A DNA stretch of 64,000 nucleotides from Nectonema munidae (GCA_030549495.1 JAUIRK010000059.1:372001-436000); one strand, 5' to 3'; shown: positions 1-12,640, counted from the first letter of the stretch. The notes: a model not told the origin generated them from the letters alone. A program made the numbers and translations.

Positions 1-1404
1 AATATCTTCTAAAATCAAGTTGGGATATTTTTTTACCTTCTTCACTCATTTTAAAAATTATCCAACTTTGGTTGATTGCTTTATCAATAAGATGGGTTAT
101 AATGGGAAAATACCATTTTTTTTCCATGAAGAGAGGCTCTATATTTTGCAACATTTTGGTTCATTCTGTCAACCCAACCCATTTGAGAATTGTAAAATTT
201 TATTGAGGAAGGAATTATTACTTTTACTCTTTTTTTCAAACGCTTAGAATAACGAAAAATTTCTTCTTCAGGTTTCGAATTTAAGAAATTCGAACCAACA
301 AGAACTTCTCGGCTGTCTTGCCATAGGCAAAATGATATACCAGGTTTCTCCTCGAAAAACTCTTCATAAAAACCCCTATTCTTTTTTGCTATTTCTTTTT
401 TAGACAAAAGCGGTATTTCATTGACTCTATTTCTTCTAAAAGTAGATGTAATTTTTTGTTGCTATTTTCTAAATATTCAGAATTTTTTTAGAAAAACCTA
501 AAACGACACTCTCTCCTATAGTACAAGACGGGATTTCATCTGAAAATAACGTATTTTTATCTTGATATAAATCAAAATTGACTACATAACCTGGATAAAT
601 ACAATCACTCCATTGCTTGTGGCCAAACCTTTGCGGCTTACCTTTCATAAATTCTTTTAAAAAATGGCGTCCATAATAAGCAATCATACTTTCATTAATG
701 CTATGGATTTCTGAATATAGCTGGTTTTTATTAAAAATTTTATTCAGCTCTGTAACCAAAGGCCTTACTTTTGTAAATTTGTCAGTAGGGTTTAAGTTAT
801 TGTTGTCAGAGAAATGAAGATATTTCTTTATTTCATTAAATCTATCACGACGCATTGAATCAGAAACTATTTTGCCATTACAGTCTTCTGATCTGCTCCA
901 ATATAGTCTCCATTGAGGAAATTTATGATATCCCATCAAAACAACAATTCCTATAAAAACAATGATTTCCTCTATAGTTAGATTCAAATTCTTATTTTTT
1001 TGACTTGCGTACAAGTTGCTATACTCAACTATCATTTCAAGAAGTTCCCTTATAAAAAATAAATAAAAAACATCAATAATATTCATTGGTCTATTATAAA
1101 AGCGCGGAAAGTTGACAGGAGCGAAATCTTTGTTCAACTTGCTTTCCACGCTGTCTTTTCTCCACTTTCTTTCAGAACATGGCCTTCTTTTTCTACAAAT
1201 TTCACTTTCTTCACTAACGCTTTTCAAAACCACTAGTTCAGCTTCAGCATTCAATTGATTTCCAGATAAATGATTGATGTCTAAATCATTTTCGTCTCCA
1301 GAGTCTTCATCAGAGATAACACTGACTGCGTTAGTTTGTGGTTGTATGTAAATTTCACCATTCACTAATTCATTCTCTTCAATATACTCTATTATGTTGT
1401 TCAA
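1..1404 (-). mobile_element. piggyBac transposase remnant, truncated by window start
   Basis: A DDE_Tnp_1_7 (piggyBac) transposase reads leftward. The block at 469-1404 holds an acidic, low-complexity N-terminus and then the core: a membrane-like helix followed by the family's MGYHKFPQWRLYWS stretch, the RRDRFNEIKKYLHFSDN motif and a SINESMIAYYGR segment. In active piggyBacs that last motif is usually (I/V)DESM, so the first catalytic Asp appears here as Asn. The block at 84-407 is a later part of the same protein, with SIKFYNSQMGWVDRMNQN, the family's third-Asp region, and KYR. The two blocks lie in different frames, so the copy is broken. No terminal repeat is visible because the left part lies outside the window. 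Confidence 0.85.
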
Positions 1405-1781
1405 ATTGTCCTCCTGAAAAAAACTTATAAATATGCTTAAATATTATTATGTAATTATGGCTTTTGCAAGTTTTTGTTTTATTTATAATTTTAAAGATTT
1501 CAGAGTAATAGAATACTGTTGAAAATCGAAAATTTGGACTAATTTCTACATAAAAAAATTATGTTTTGAACATAAAACTATTAACTTTTATTAAAAGTTA
1601 AACAAAACATATTCATCTTTAAAAAAATGCTTAAAAGTAAATTTTGGCTTATATTTTAATTGATTAGTGTGATCTTAATTTCAAATATATATTTATTTAA
1701 TTTAAAAGTTTCAGAAAAACTTATTTGCTTATTTAGAAAATTTATTACCCCAGTTGTTTCAAAAAAAAAAGACAGCTCAAG

Positions 1782-2082
1782 AAGTGGCGGATCCAAAGAG
1801 GGGGGGGGAGACTCATTGGCCTAGGCCCCCTTTGAAAAATGGCTTGGAAAATTACCCTTAATAATGTATACACTTACATGTATAAAAATAAATTTTTTTA
1901 ATTTATTCATGGCAAAATAATATTAAAAATATGAAAACATAGGTAATTAGTGATTCTAAAACATATAATACAGCTGTCGTATTCTCTGAAGACTTTTAGC
2001 AAAATTGCAGCAAAATTAAATAGATTTCGCCCCCCCCCCCCCCCCCCCCCCCCCCCATAAGAAATTTCTGGATTCGCCACTG
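1782..2082. mobile_element. hAT-type MITE with 8-bp target duplication and G/C homopolymers
   Basis: The 301-bp element begins AAGTGGCGGATCC and ends GGATTCGCCACTG, an imperfect inverted repeat of about 13 bp. It is flanked on both sides by AGCTCAAG (1774-1781 and 2083-2090), an 8-bp duplication typical of hAT/P-type transposition. A G run of nine lies near the left end and a C run of 27 (2030-2056) near the right end, so the G-run is part of the subterminal structure. No coding capacity; the 60-residue reading frame over the C run is spurious. Confidence 0.85.
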
Positions 2083-2349
2083 AGCTCAAGTCACCTTATT
2101 TGATCTATAGAAAATTTTTAAAAACTAACTCATTTACCGTTTTGTATTTTTACCTTTTTTGGCAATATTTAGTTGAAACGTGACACTTTTAGTAAAGTAA
2201 ATTCTTATCATGCTTCAATTTTTTACAAATGATAAATTTTGTATTCAATATTATTGTTAGTTTTACTGATTTTTTAAAATTACTAGATAAAAGCATTAAC
2301 GTTAACACTAGATAAAAAATTGATGGTTCTACTATTTTGAAATCAAATA

Positions 2350-2715
2350 TATAGTCCGAGAGTTCCTGGTCAAAACGTCCGAAACCAAAACGTCAGAAAA
2401 TCAAAAATGAATTAGTAAATTTATTTGATGATACTGAATTATGTTTAAAAAAATTTTTAAAATTTTATTTTCATGTGTAGTATCTGAATTTATGAATTCA
2501 TTATCAATTACCTATTTATTTTATTAACAAATCTTTATTAACTTTTTCATAGTAAAAAAGCTCGTACTTCAAGACTTAAACCAGTCGTGCAATTTGAAAA
2601 ATTTAATTTTCGGAAATTTTGGTTTTCAGCAATTTTGGAAGTGGAGATTTTAGTTTTCGAGGATTTTGGAAGTGAGGATTAAACTTTGGATGTTTTGGCT
2701 TTCGGAGGTTTAAAG
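2350..2715. repeat. Possible MITE with imperfect inverted repeats
   Basis: The left side contains AAACGTCCGAAACCAAAACG, and the right side contains the inverted form, TGGATGTTTTGGCTTTCGGA. The middle is AT-rich and repeats GATTTTGGAAGTG-like words. It resembles a small non-autonomous DNA element, but no clear target duplication was found and the edges are approximate. Confidence 0.4.
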
Positions 2716-2827
2716 GTTTAAAAACTAATTCAAATAATAGTTTTAATAACCTGGATTTATAAAAAAAATAGTAAAAGTGTTTAGTAGTTTGAAAAATGTA
2801 AGTACAAGAGTTTTTTAGAATATAGAT

Positions 2828-3255
2828 ATTAGCAATGTACTAACGGGTCACTGGTGACCCCTTTGTTTTAACCTTTTCAGACAAAAGAAAAAAATTTTTT
2901 TGATCATAAAACAAAGAAAACAAGTATTTACTATTTCATAAATTTATTCAAAAACTTACAAAAGACATAAATTTACACATGCGACTGAGGTAATAAATTA
3001 TTTCTTACCATGTGGTAAATAGTGACGCAATAAATAAAGAAGAAGTTTTAAAAAAGAAAATGATCGATGTGAATGATGCAACAGAGATGTGGTGTTTCTT
3101 TCATGACGTAATAACCAGTACATCTGGAAATACTTTGTTATAAAATGAGTAATTGATTGTGAAACTGAAAAGAAATGGATGGTCACCGGTGACCCACTCG
3201 GCAATCAAGAGTACACTATACGTGGGTCACAAGTGACCCGTTCGTCAATAAAGGG
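2828..3255. mobile_element. piggyBac-like MITE with palindromic terminal repeats
   Basis: The right end reads GACCCGTTCGTCAATAAAGGG and is followed by TTAA (3256-3259), as expected for piggyBac. The inverted left end holds the matching TAACGGGTCACTGGTGACCC block near 2842-2861. Three copies of the palindrome GGTCAC-NN-GTGACC occur (about 2846-2861, 3180-3195 and 3224-3239). The left TTAA is degenerate, so that edge is approximate. A short leftward reading frame at 2998-3204 shows no family I recognise. Confidence 0.6.
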
Positions 3256-3259
3256 TTAA

Positions 3260-3760
3260 ATTAAAAAAAATAATATATATATATTAATTTGTGTTTTTTT
3301 AGTTTCATAAAAATCCCCCTAACCTATTTTAACCTTCGATTATCTTGTGACACCGCAAGGAAGTAATGGTTAATCCATAAATCTCGCGATGTAATCACTA
3401 TACGATGAAAATACCAACGATGTATTGCATCACGATGAATTTACTATACAATGAAATTTCCACAATGAAGTTACCGGATACCAAGAAAAAAGAATCGTTC
3501 AGAAAAGATAGTTGGAAGCAAGAGCTTTTTAAACTTTGTCGGCTACACTTTTTTAATAAAATTCAGAACACGACTATCATCGGAGAGTATTAATTGTTCA
3601 TTTTTTTTGAAAAAGTATTATAGTAATAAAGATTGATTTTTTTCTAATAAAATTGTTTTATTTTCCACTTTGAGAACGAAAAATAAATAGAGGAAAAAAA
3701 TTTCCCGGGAAACAAAAAATTCTCGGAAAATTTCCGGGGGGGGGGGGTTTAATGATGTAA
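3260..3760. other. Intergenic, no gene seen
   Basis: AT-rich sequence with a G12-13 run near 3737. A 62-residue open frame at 3405-3593 has repeated ATGAAATT-like words and looks like chance. Confidence 0.5.
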
Positions 3761-3764
3761 TTAC

Positions 3765-3883
3765 AGAAACCCTAGTTGTGTATGGGTTTGGAGTCGAATG
3801 TGATGTCTAGGATTTGCTAATGTTTTTGTGTGGTTTAGCGATGGGTAGTAAAATAGGTGTTTTCCATGTATGTGGGATTGTAG
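3765..3883 (-). mobile_element. LINE reverse transcriptase fragment (3' side of the P-element insertion)
   Basis: Leftward translation gives HTWKTPILLPIAKPHKN, matching the first reverse-transcriptase block of Jockey-like LINEs (typically IPxxWKxAxxxPIxKPxK). This piece directly continues the LINE piece at 8686-9410; the P element at 3884-8685 lies between them, and the sequence GATTGTAG is present on both sides. Nothing recognisable of the LINE remains below about 3765, so it is truncated there. Confidence 0.6.
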
Positions 3884-6800
3884 CATAGACTACTTTAATA
3901 GAAGGACTAGTATCTACTATGCTCGGCATTTTTAACTTGGCTCCTACTACAACTTTTATTTTTTTTTTCAAAACTGTCTTGATTTTATTATTATACACTA
4001 AACAGTTTAAAGAAAATTTTTTTATATAAAAAATCTTTATTTTTTATTATTGCTTTTCTAGATTTTATACTTCAGTTTTCTGAGAAATTTATCAAAATCT
4101 ATTTTGAAAGAAGTGTTATTTTTAAAAAATTTGTGGATAAAAATATTACAAAAAAAATATATTTTATTAACTAAAACTTTGTAAAATTTCTTTTATTATA
4201 ATAAAAAACTAATTTTTTTCAGAAAACGTTTCCTTCCTTCTCCAAGTTCCCTTTCTTTGTCACTTTTATTAAGAACAAATGCTTTTAAAAATATGTTTGA
4301 AAGAGTAAGACATGCTTTAGGATTTTGAGCTAGTGGACTATCAATTCGTGCTAAAACGTGACTCAAATGAGCTCTGCAAGAGTTTAAGCTGTACTTTTCA
4401 AACAACTCATAAGCTGCGTGAATAAAATGCACAGTTGCGAGTAAAGGCAATGTTAATCCACCTCTACTTAAAGTAGAAATAAATTCAGAGTTAATCACTT
4501 CTTCATTTTCTTCAAATCTATTTTTTGAAAATTTGAAGTCCAGATGGCCTGCTAAAAAAATTATTTTTTCTTTTTTCATGTTGTTGGTCTGAATATCTAA
4601 CTCATCCATCATCTTTAAATTTAAATTACAAAACGTTTCTTCATATGTACTTGGAAAACACTCATACTTTATCATAGAGTGCAAATTTTGATTTTAGCAA
4701 CTGAAGCAATATCAATTACATCAATATAAAAATTATTTTTTCTTTTTTCATGTTGTTGGTCTGAATATCTAACTCATCCATCATCTTTAAATTTAAATTA
4801 CAAAACGTTTCTTCATATGTACTTGGAAAACAATCATACTTTATCATAGAGTGCAAATTTTGATTTTAGCAACTGAAGCAATATCAATTACATCAATATA
4901 AAAATTATTTTTTCTTTTTTCATGTTGTTGGTCTGAATATCTAACTCATCCATCATCTTTAAATTTAAATTACAAAACGTTTCTTCATATGTACTTGGAA
5001 AACAATCATACTTTATCATAGAGTGCAAATTTTGATTTTAGCAACTGAAGCAATATCAATTACATCAATATAAAAATTATTTTTTCTTTTTTCATGTTGT
5101 TGGTCTGAATATCTAACTCATCCATCATCTTTAAATTTAAATTACAAAACGTTTCTTCATATGTACTTGGAAAACAATCATACTTTATCATAGAGTGCAA
5201 ATTTTGATTTTAGCAACTGAAGCAATATCAATTACATCAATATAAAAATTATTTTTTCTTTTTTCATGTTGTTGGTCTGAATATCTAACTCATCCATCAT
5301 CTTTAAATTTAAATTACAAAACGTTTCTTCATATGTACTTGGAAAACAATCATACTTTATCATAGAGTGCAAATTTTGATTTTAGCAACTGAAGCAATAT
5401 CAATTACATCAATATAAAAATTATTTTTTCTTTTTTCATGTTGTTGGTCTGAATATCTAACTCATCCATCATCTTTAAATTTAAATTACAAAACGTTTCT
5501 TCATATGTACTTGGAAAACAATCATACTTTATCATAGAGTGCAAATTTTGATTTTAGCAACTGAAGCAATATCAATTACATCAATATAAAAATTATTTTT
5601 TCTTTTTCATGTTGTTGGTCTGAATATCTAACTCATCCATCATCTTTAAATTTAAATTACAAAACGTTTCTTCATATGTACTTGGAAAACAATCATACTT
5701 TATCATAGAGTGCAAATTTTGATTTTAGCAACTGAAGCAATATCAATTACATCAATATAAAAATTATTTTTTCTTTTTTCATGTTGTTGGTCTGAATATC
5801 TAACTCATCCATCATCTTTAAATTTAAATTACAAAACGTTTCTTCATATGTACTTGGAAAACAATCATACTTTATCATAGAGTGCAAATTTTGATTTTAG
5901 CAACTGAAGCAATATCAATTACATCAATATAAAAATTATTTTTTCTTTTTTCATGTTGTTGGTCTGAATATCTAACTCATCCATCATCTTTAAATTTAAA
6001 TTACAAAACGTTTCTTCATATGTACTTGGAAAACAATCATACTTTATCATAGAGTGCAAATTTTGATTTTAGCAACTGAAGCAATATCAATTACATCAAT
6101 ATAAAAATTATTTTTTCTTTTTCATGTTGTTGGTCTGAATATCTAACTCATCCATCATCTTTAAATTTAAATTACAAAACGTTTCTTCATATGTACTTGG
6201 AAAACAATCATACTTTATCATAGAGTGCAAATTTTGATTTTAGCAACTGAAGCAATATCAATTACATCAATATAAAAATTATTTTTTCTTTTTTCATGTT
6301 GTTGGTCTGAATATCTAACTCATCCATCATCTTTAAATTTAAATTACAAAACGTTTCTTCATATGTACTTGGAAAACACTCATACTTTATCATAGAGTGC
6401 AAATTTTGATTTTAGCAACTGAAGCAATATCAATTACATCAATATAAAAATTACCTCCACTACGCTGTCTAGCTTGGCCAAAAAAAATTTCGATAGCTTC
6501 TTCAGAAAAAATAGCAGGTAACACATGGCAAAATTATGAACGGTTAATAAAAATTCAGCAGCTTGTATGATAGTTTTTGTAGACTTAACAAATGCATTCG
6601 CAGTTTGCTTTGTCAGCTTTTGAAATCGTTGCCAAGTTGAAAAAGAAGAGCATAAAGAAATTATATCACATGTTTCTGACAATTTTTGAAAAGTAGAGCA
6701 ATTTACAGTCCATGAAAACGACACTCATCTCTAGTGTTAGTACCATTAAATCGATCTTTAACATTAAGCACATGAAACCAATCAGTTATTAATTTAACCA

Positions 6801-8685
6801 ATATTACAGTGCCTTCACTAATATTGAACCAATTTTTAAAAGTTGAAAGAGCTGAAACAGTTTTATCATGAAAGACTTGCGAAACAAGAGGAACACTTTG
6901 TTTAGGGTATATTGCTGTATGAGGTAATTTGGTGAGGCGAATATTATTTTTACTGTCTTCATTATAAATTGCTTCTATATCTTTCCATCGAGCAACATGA
7001 TTTTTCGTTTTTAATGAAACAAAGTTCCTTATTTTGCTCAGTTATCCAGGTGTTTATTATGTTTTTAAATAAATGAATATAATCAAATAGTAGGAAACCA
7101 TGTGAATTAATATCATTCATAAAAACTTTGCCAGGACCGCCTAAAGCGTAGCATTTATACTACAATTATCACAAACACACCAACTTATGCTACCTCCAGC
7201 TTTAGTAATAACTGTTAAAGATTGTAATAATAATTTTTCAAGTTGAAATGAATCAAGCTTTGCAACAGGAAGTACTTTTACAATATATTTTGGTGCTCCA
7301 TAATGACAAACTACTTCCGTCACTAAGGCGTGTGTAGCAAGAATTGAACTATCATTAGTGTTTTGGGCATAGCCGACCACGCAACCTCCTGAATACCTTA
7401 AAGTTTCAGTAAGTTTAACTTCATCAAAAAGAACGTTAACAAAGCGTTGTTGCGGTGATAATTTTTGAAAAAGCTTGCTCAAATTGTCATCTTGAAGTCC
7501 TGCAGAAAGCAGTTTTTTGATCAGTTCTATTCTAGGTAAAATTAATGATCCACTTTTTCGTAACATTTTATAAGCTCCTGGTGAGATAGTAAATAGTTCA
7601 GAGGCAAAGACGTACACGTTTTTATCATAACGACGACCTACAATAAAAGTTGTAGTTGTGTAAACAAAAATTGATAGTGAGATGATTCAGAACAACTTAT
7701 TTTTTTCAATTCATGTAACGCACACAGCCTTTCATTTCATTGCGCTAAAAGAGATATCATTCTTTCGAATACTTATGATACTGTTTTTTGTTAGCATCCA
7801 AACTTAGAAAAATACCATTTTTGTACAACGTTACTATTTTTTTCAGCAGAATGAAAAAATAAAAAGCCAAAACTTGATTTAACATGTTGCAGATGAATAA
7901 AATTGATAACGGAACGTCCAACATCATCTGTTTTAGAGAAATAAACATTATTTTCTTTAATTAAAATATTATAAAACTTGGAATATTTTTTTTGAACATT
8001 TTCACAAAAAGAAGAAAAGTCTATTATTTTATCAGAAAATTCGATTTGCAATTGCTGCCTTCTGGCCCGACTTGAAGATGATGCTTGCGTATTACGAACT
8101 TTGGATTGACTTTGTTTTAAACATGAATTAGCTACTCCATCAAAAATAGAAGGAGGTTGAGATGGTCTTTTTCCTCCTCTAGTAGAAATCCATTCACAAT
8201 CAAAATGATTGACACAAGCATATATTTGTTTAAGTTTCATTAAACTTGAGGCTTTGTTATGCATAGCCTCATCCAACGCTTTCTTTCTGTTTCATCATCT
8301 GGAAAAGAAACTACTTTAGTATATGGCTCGTTATTGTAATTACTTCTGCAACAAAAAACATTGCAAATCCATGAGCATTTTATAATTGAACTATTTTAAA
8401 CTGTATAAACTTCTAAATAAAAGATATTTAAAAAATTAAATTTATTATAAAGTAGATGGCGTTAATTTCTTTTTTTATAAAATGTGTCTCAAAAATTTAT
8501 TTGAAAAATTTTTTAATTTTATTTTGTGAATAAAAAAAAATTATAAAATTAACAAAAAAAGTTTCTTTTAAAGTAAAAATAATAAGATAATTTTAATAAA
8601 AAAAAATTAAATATTTTTATTTTGCATAGGACCCAAGTTAGAAACGCCGAGAATTGAGTTACTAGTCCTATTAAAGTAGTCTATG
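3884..8685 (-). mobile_element. P-element-family DNA transposon, complete ends, decayed coding region
   Basis: Both ends carry the inverted repeat CATAGACTACTTTAATAG, followed by related sequence including GGACTAGTA and TAACTTGG. The insertion duplicated GATTGTAG (3876-3883 and 8686-8693), the 8-bp size known for P elements. The leftward coding region has a Cys/His-containing N-terminal zone (7791-8276, CVNHFDCEWIS, THAP9-like). It continues with the transposase core at 7141-7617 (SPGAYKMLRKSG, LFDEVKLTETLRYSGG), a block at 6434-6724, and a C-terminal block at 4196-4684 containing LSRGGLTLP. Several frame breaks separate these blocks, so the copy is inactive. A tandem array interrupts it. Confidence 0.85.
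4552..6453. repeat. 172-bp tandem array, 11 copies, inside the P element
   Basis: The unit starts around CATGTTGTTGGTCTGAATAT at 4577, 4749, 4921, 5093, 5265, 5437, 5608, 5780, 5952, 6123 and 6295, a period of 172 bp (171 twice, from one fewer T). Copies are almost identical. The first and last share AAACACTCATAC, where every internal copy I compared reads AAACAATCATAC. The first copy doubles as transposase coding sequence (residues around FPSTYEETFCNLNLKMMDEL), so the array arose by duplication of a transposase segment together with adjoining sequence. Confidence 0.95.
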
Positions 8686-9410
8686 GATTGTAGTGTTGTT
8701 TAGAGCTGAGTTGAAGATCCGTGTAAGGAGATTAATAGCCTTTGGCCCGAGGTGTTTGATGTGTATCTTAGCAATTTGTTCTGGTCCTAGCGATTTGCCG
8801 TTGTGGATATAGCTTGTTGTGTGTCTATTGTCGTGATGTGTATTTTCGGGATTTTTTGTGGTTGTTTTATGATTTGTTTGTAGCTTTCAATGCTCTATTG
8901 GTCAACTGTTTATTGAAAGTGTTTGCAATCTCTATATCTTTCATTTTGATTGTAGTATTAAATAAATTAGTTCTATTTGTGTCTATGTAGGTTTTCTTAT
9001 ATTTGAAGGTCTTTGGTGGAGTTCTAGTATGTGTGTATGTTATATTTGTGGGACCAGTTTTTGTTAATGTGTTCCTTAAAGAGTGAGAGTTAATTCGTTT
9101 TGATTTGGACTGTTTTTTGTTGAGTTCATCTATGTGCGAATATAATGGATTGTGTTTTTTGATTTCGTTTATGAGTGATCTATTTTTTGTGGTAACGCTT
9201 GGTGATGGCTGTGTGCATTGATGTTCTTTTTAGGAATATAGAGTTTCTCCGCCTGTAATATGAGGTCTGCAAGAGTTTTGTTGTTTACGTTATTTGCATG
9301 TATTAGATCAGGTTCAAGGTTAGTGATATTGATTTCAATGTTGATGAGAATGAGTGCAGTTCAGGTTTATTTATGATTTGCAAGTTTAGCCTCCTAAAAC
9401 AATCAAATTA
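8686..9410 (-). mobile_element. LINE fragment (endonuclease-RT linker), Jockey-like
   Basis: Read leftward, this G/T-rich strip encodes pieces such as LADLILQAEKLYIPKKN, then a stretch resembling HIKHLGPKAINLLTRIFNSALNNT, which in LINEs lies just before the IPxxWK block. That block is found beyond the P element at 3765-3883. The reading frame is interrupted by stops in several places and the 5' part is missing. Assigned to Jockey-like LINEs from general motif order only. Confidence 0.55.
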
Positions 9411-9549
9411 GAAGTAACCACGGGAAAAAGCTCATATTTATACATCAAAATATAATGTAAATTAAAATAATTTTTATTTTTGTAATAAATGACATAGTTT
9501 AATAGACACTTTTATTATGGTGTTTAAAAGCTATTTTGAAAAATGATAT

Positions 9550-11435
9550 GCCTAAAATGTTTTCTAGTATCGGTACCGGTTAAGCATCGATATCACCATT
9601 TTAAAATGTTATCGGCATCGATTTATAAATCTACTTTCTTCAAGTTTCTTTTTTGAGTTTAAGTCAAATACTAGTAAAATAAATGCGCATACTTTTTGCC
9701 TTTCTCGACGATTATTCAAATTGTTGCTAATTTTGTTCTGGAAACTTTTCTTCTAACTTTGTTATTTATGTTCAGAAACATATCTATACAGGAACTAGAA
9801 TTTTACGGTTGAAAGGTGTGAATTTTTTATTTTTCCGATTCTTCGATAATAATTGTGCCTAGATATTTAAAAGCTTTCTTAAAATAGAAGTTCAAACGGT
9901 TACAAATCGCTTCTTGCAAATATATATTTACAATATGCTGAATATCAGTGCATTGAAAAAAACTCATATAAATATTTTAGGCTTTCTTTTAGAATGGCCT
10001 TCTAGCGCATATGATCAATAAGTACTAAAAAAAGGTATCTCTAACCACTATTTCTACCAAATTTCGGCATTGTTATGACTTTAAGAAAAGTCGTTAGAAA
10101 ACTTTTTTAGTGTTGTTCATTACGCGATAAAAGATAGCGATTATGTTCATTACCTGAAAAATCTATCAATGGTTCTATTTTAATTAATAAAAGATGTAAC
10201 GTTGAGTTCAAAACGATAAAAACAGTGCATTTTAATGATAAAAAGCGTTTATTCAATTCATTAATCGTAATCGAATTGGAGCAGTCGCAAATTATAGTGC
10301 AAAAACATAAGCATATCTCACTAAAAATTCGCTCGCTTTCTACTGAAGAAGGAGGAACACATAAGTACTTTTTTGAAAGAAGAGCCAAACTTGGAAGTTC
10401 TTTGTTCGTTTTCCACCATTCAAAAGGATTTTCATTGTTTCCGATAAGTTTATGTTTCAAATATCTTGAAATTTCTGTTTTTACTTTTATTCTTGCTGCT
10501 GAAAATGGACCTGCTGTTGTAGGTTCAGTTTTTATATTGTTTGTTTCTTGTTCAGTTTTCATTTTTTGATATCTGAAAAACACTTTTCAAAACTAAAATT
10601 AAAATCCATATTTTGCTCAACATCACTGCTGGTCGAATCTAAGGAATTAGAATAACTTGCATTATCACTATGATTATTATTATTACTTGACACATCTTCT
10701 GACAGCCATAAAGAAAGTGCTTCCTCTGCAAGTAAGCCATTATACACTTGCTCAATAAACTTATTCTTAAACCGTGGATCAAGGAAGGTGGCGAGAATTA
10801 AGTTTCTATTATTGATGTAGGAACTTAATCTGAGTTCAACTGAAGCTTTCCACGCTGATAACCCAGAAAAAAGTTCATTTGATTCTGCGGATTCAAAAAA
10901 GTGCCTGATCGATGGTATTATCAGCGCAGCTGTTGCATTTTGCGTGCTCATAAAATTAGCGCAGTCATCAAAGTTCTTCAATATTTTTAAAAGCTTTTCC
11001 ATCACGTTCCACTGATTACTCTAAACCCGCTGGTTTTGAATGATCACTGCAATGTGAAATAAGAGCAGCTTTTTGTTCAAGTATCCTGTTAATCATTTGG
11101 TACTGACTGTTCCATCTACAATCCTGTATAAATCTGTGTGCAGATACTTTGAACCGTTTTTGATACTCTTGGTATTTAGCAAATGCTGAAGGCGAATCAT
11201 GAAAATGCCCTACAATTTGTTTACAGACAGCAATAATATCTAAAATTAAATACGGTACGTAAACGCCTACAGAATGCAATCTTATGTTATAACTATTTAT
11301 TCAACATTCTGTATATTTAAGAATCGTTTTGTTATCGGAATCGGGTTTAAATAATTCATCTCCGATGCCGATTTCCGATACTTTAAAAAACTCCCGATAC
11401 GATTCCGATTAATCGTGCAATCACTATTGTGAAGT
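9550..11435 (-). mobile_element. hAT transposon remnant
   Basis: Leftward translation shows a hAT transposase. The middle part (11016-11279) holds VGHFHDSPSAFAKYQEYQK and QDCRWNSQYQMINRILEQKAAL. The adjoining block (10559-11005) follows with TFLDPRFKNKF. The C-terminal dimerisation region (10107-10583) contains NPFEWWKTNKELPSLALLSKKYL and SSVESERIFSE. These are in different frames, so the gene is broken. TCGG/CGAT-rich ends lie at about 9570-9625 and 11325-11425; the right end, inverted, reads TAGTGATTGCACGATTAATC. No 8-bp duplication could be fixed because the left end is eroded. Confidence 0.8.
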
Positions 11436-11880
11436 CTAACTAGATCCTTGTTGTTCACTCGGAATAGTGTTGTTTAGCTTCACTCTTGATAGTGTAGGCG
11501 TTGAAGGTGTAAATAATGTGCTTAATTCTTACATTAAAAAGGTCATACGTGTTGGAACCGGTGAGCAATACCAAAAAAAGTGTCAGAACCGAGAAATCCC
11601 GATTCCTCAAAAAAGAAATTATAGTTTTTCCTTTGTAACGGTGACCTAATCATTGAAATATATTAGATTTAACATAGGAAAATTCAAGTGATAGAAATAT
11701 CATAATTGAAAAAGAAGGGAACAAAGCGCATGCCTTTATAAATAAATAAATTCTTTAAAAAAATTAACTAATTGAAAAAATACAAACAAAACTTTAAGAT
11801 TTTAATAAAAAAATCTTTATTCAACCATTAAAATTTTTTAAATAATATTTTAAGAAAACTTGTGCCTTTAAAGTGGAGTC
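11436..11880. other. Intergenic, no gene seen
   Basis: AT-rich sequence between two transposon remnants. A 60-residue open frame (11467-11649) has no recognisable motif. Confidence 0.5.
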
Positions 11881-11914
11881 CGATAATCGAGACCAAATAT
11901 TCGATTAAAAAAAG

Positions 11915-12640
11915 CCTCACTTGTAGGCTTGATTGAAAGAAAGAAGTGCAGCTACTAATTTATCCAATTTTTCTGTGCGTTTGCCCTTTGCTTCAAAAAG
12001 TTTAAATTCTTCGTTAGCATCAAATATTTCTTGATTCAAGTTTACTTATTTCATTATACTATTCCTCAAGCAAAGGATCATCAACTGAAATTATTAATGC
12101 TTTATTTTGATTTTTTCAAATTCAGTTCTTTGTTCACTGCTTTCTGGCTATTCTGAATAAAGGCTTTTGTAAATTACTTCGGCATATTTCTTAATGAAGC
12201 TCGTGAAGCCGCGGCAAATCCAGTTGTCTCTTAGACCAAATAGTTTGGATTATGTAAATGCAGAAGCAAACCTGACATTTCTTTTTGCTTTCAACTTATG
12301 ATCGATCGGTTAGAGCTTTTCTCAGATTCACGCATAAATTATTTCCTTATCCTTTTTTTAGCTGGTTCAAAATAAAACTAAAAGAAGACTTTGCTTTTAA
12401 AAGTGAGGCATCTCTTGAAGAAAGTTCTTTTATAACTATTTCTAATTGTTTTAAGGCTTGCGCAATGTCCTGGAGTAGATTCTATCCAAATTCTGATAAC
12501 GAATCTTCATATCTTATTGCTATCAAAACTTTTGGAATACAATCTTTTCATTTCAAAAACCTCTCTAATGTATGTAAAAGGCTATTCCCGCGTCTTTTGA
12601 CATTTGTTATTAGATTCAAACAACGTTGTTCTTGAAATTG
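11915..12640 (-). pseudogene. Unassigned transposase-like remnant
   Basis: Leftward translation gives short lysine/leucine-rich pieces, including LFEAKGKRTEKLDKLVAALL ending at 11917 and, further upstream, LLQDIAQALKQLEIVIKELS. The style (helical, broken by stops) resembles the back half of a DNA transposase, possibly hAT, but no diagnostic motif is present. Listed so the interval is not read as empty. Confidence 0.3.

Noticed and set aside
3807-3998. Independent 63-residue protein
   Set aside because: Its recognisable part is LINE reverse transcriptase; the rest reads across the P-element terminus.
4552-6453. CRISPR-like or centromeric array
   Set aside because: Units are contiguous without spacers, and the monomer comes from a transposase; this is a local tandem duplication.
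10225-10569. 114-residue rightward frame
   Set aside because: It is the opposite-strand shadow of the hAT C-terminal domain, which has recognisable motifs.
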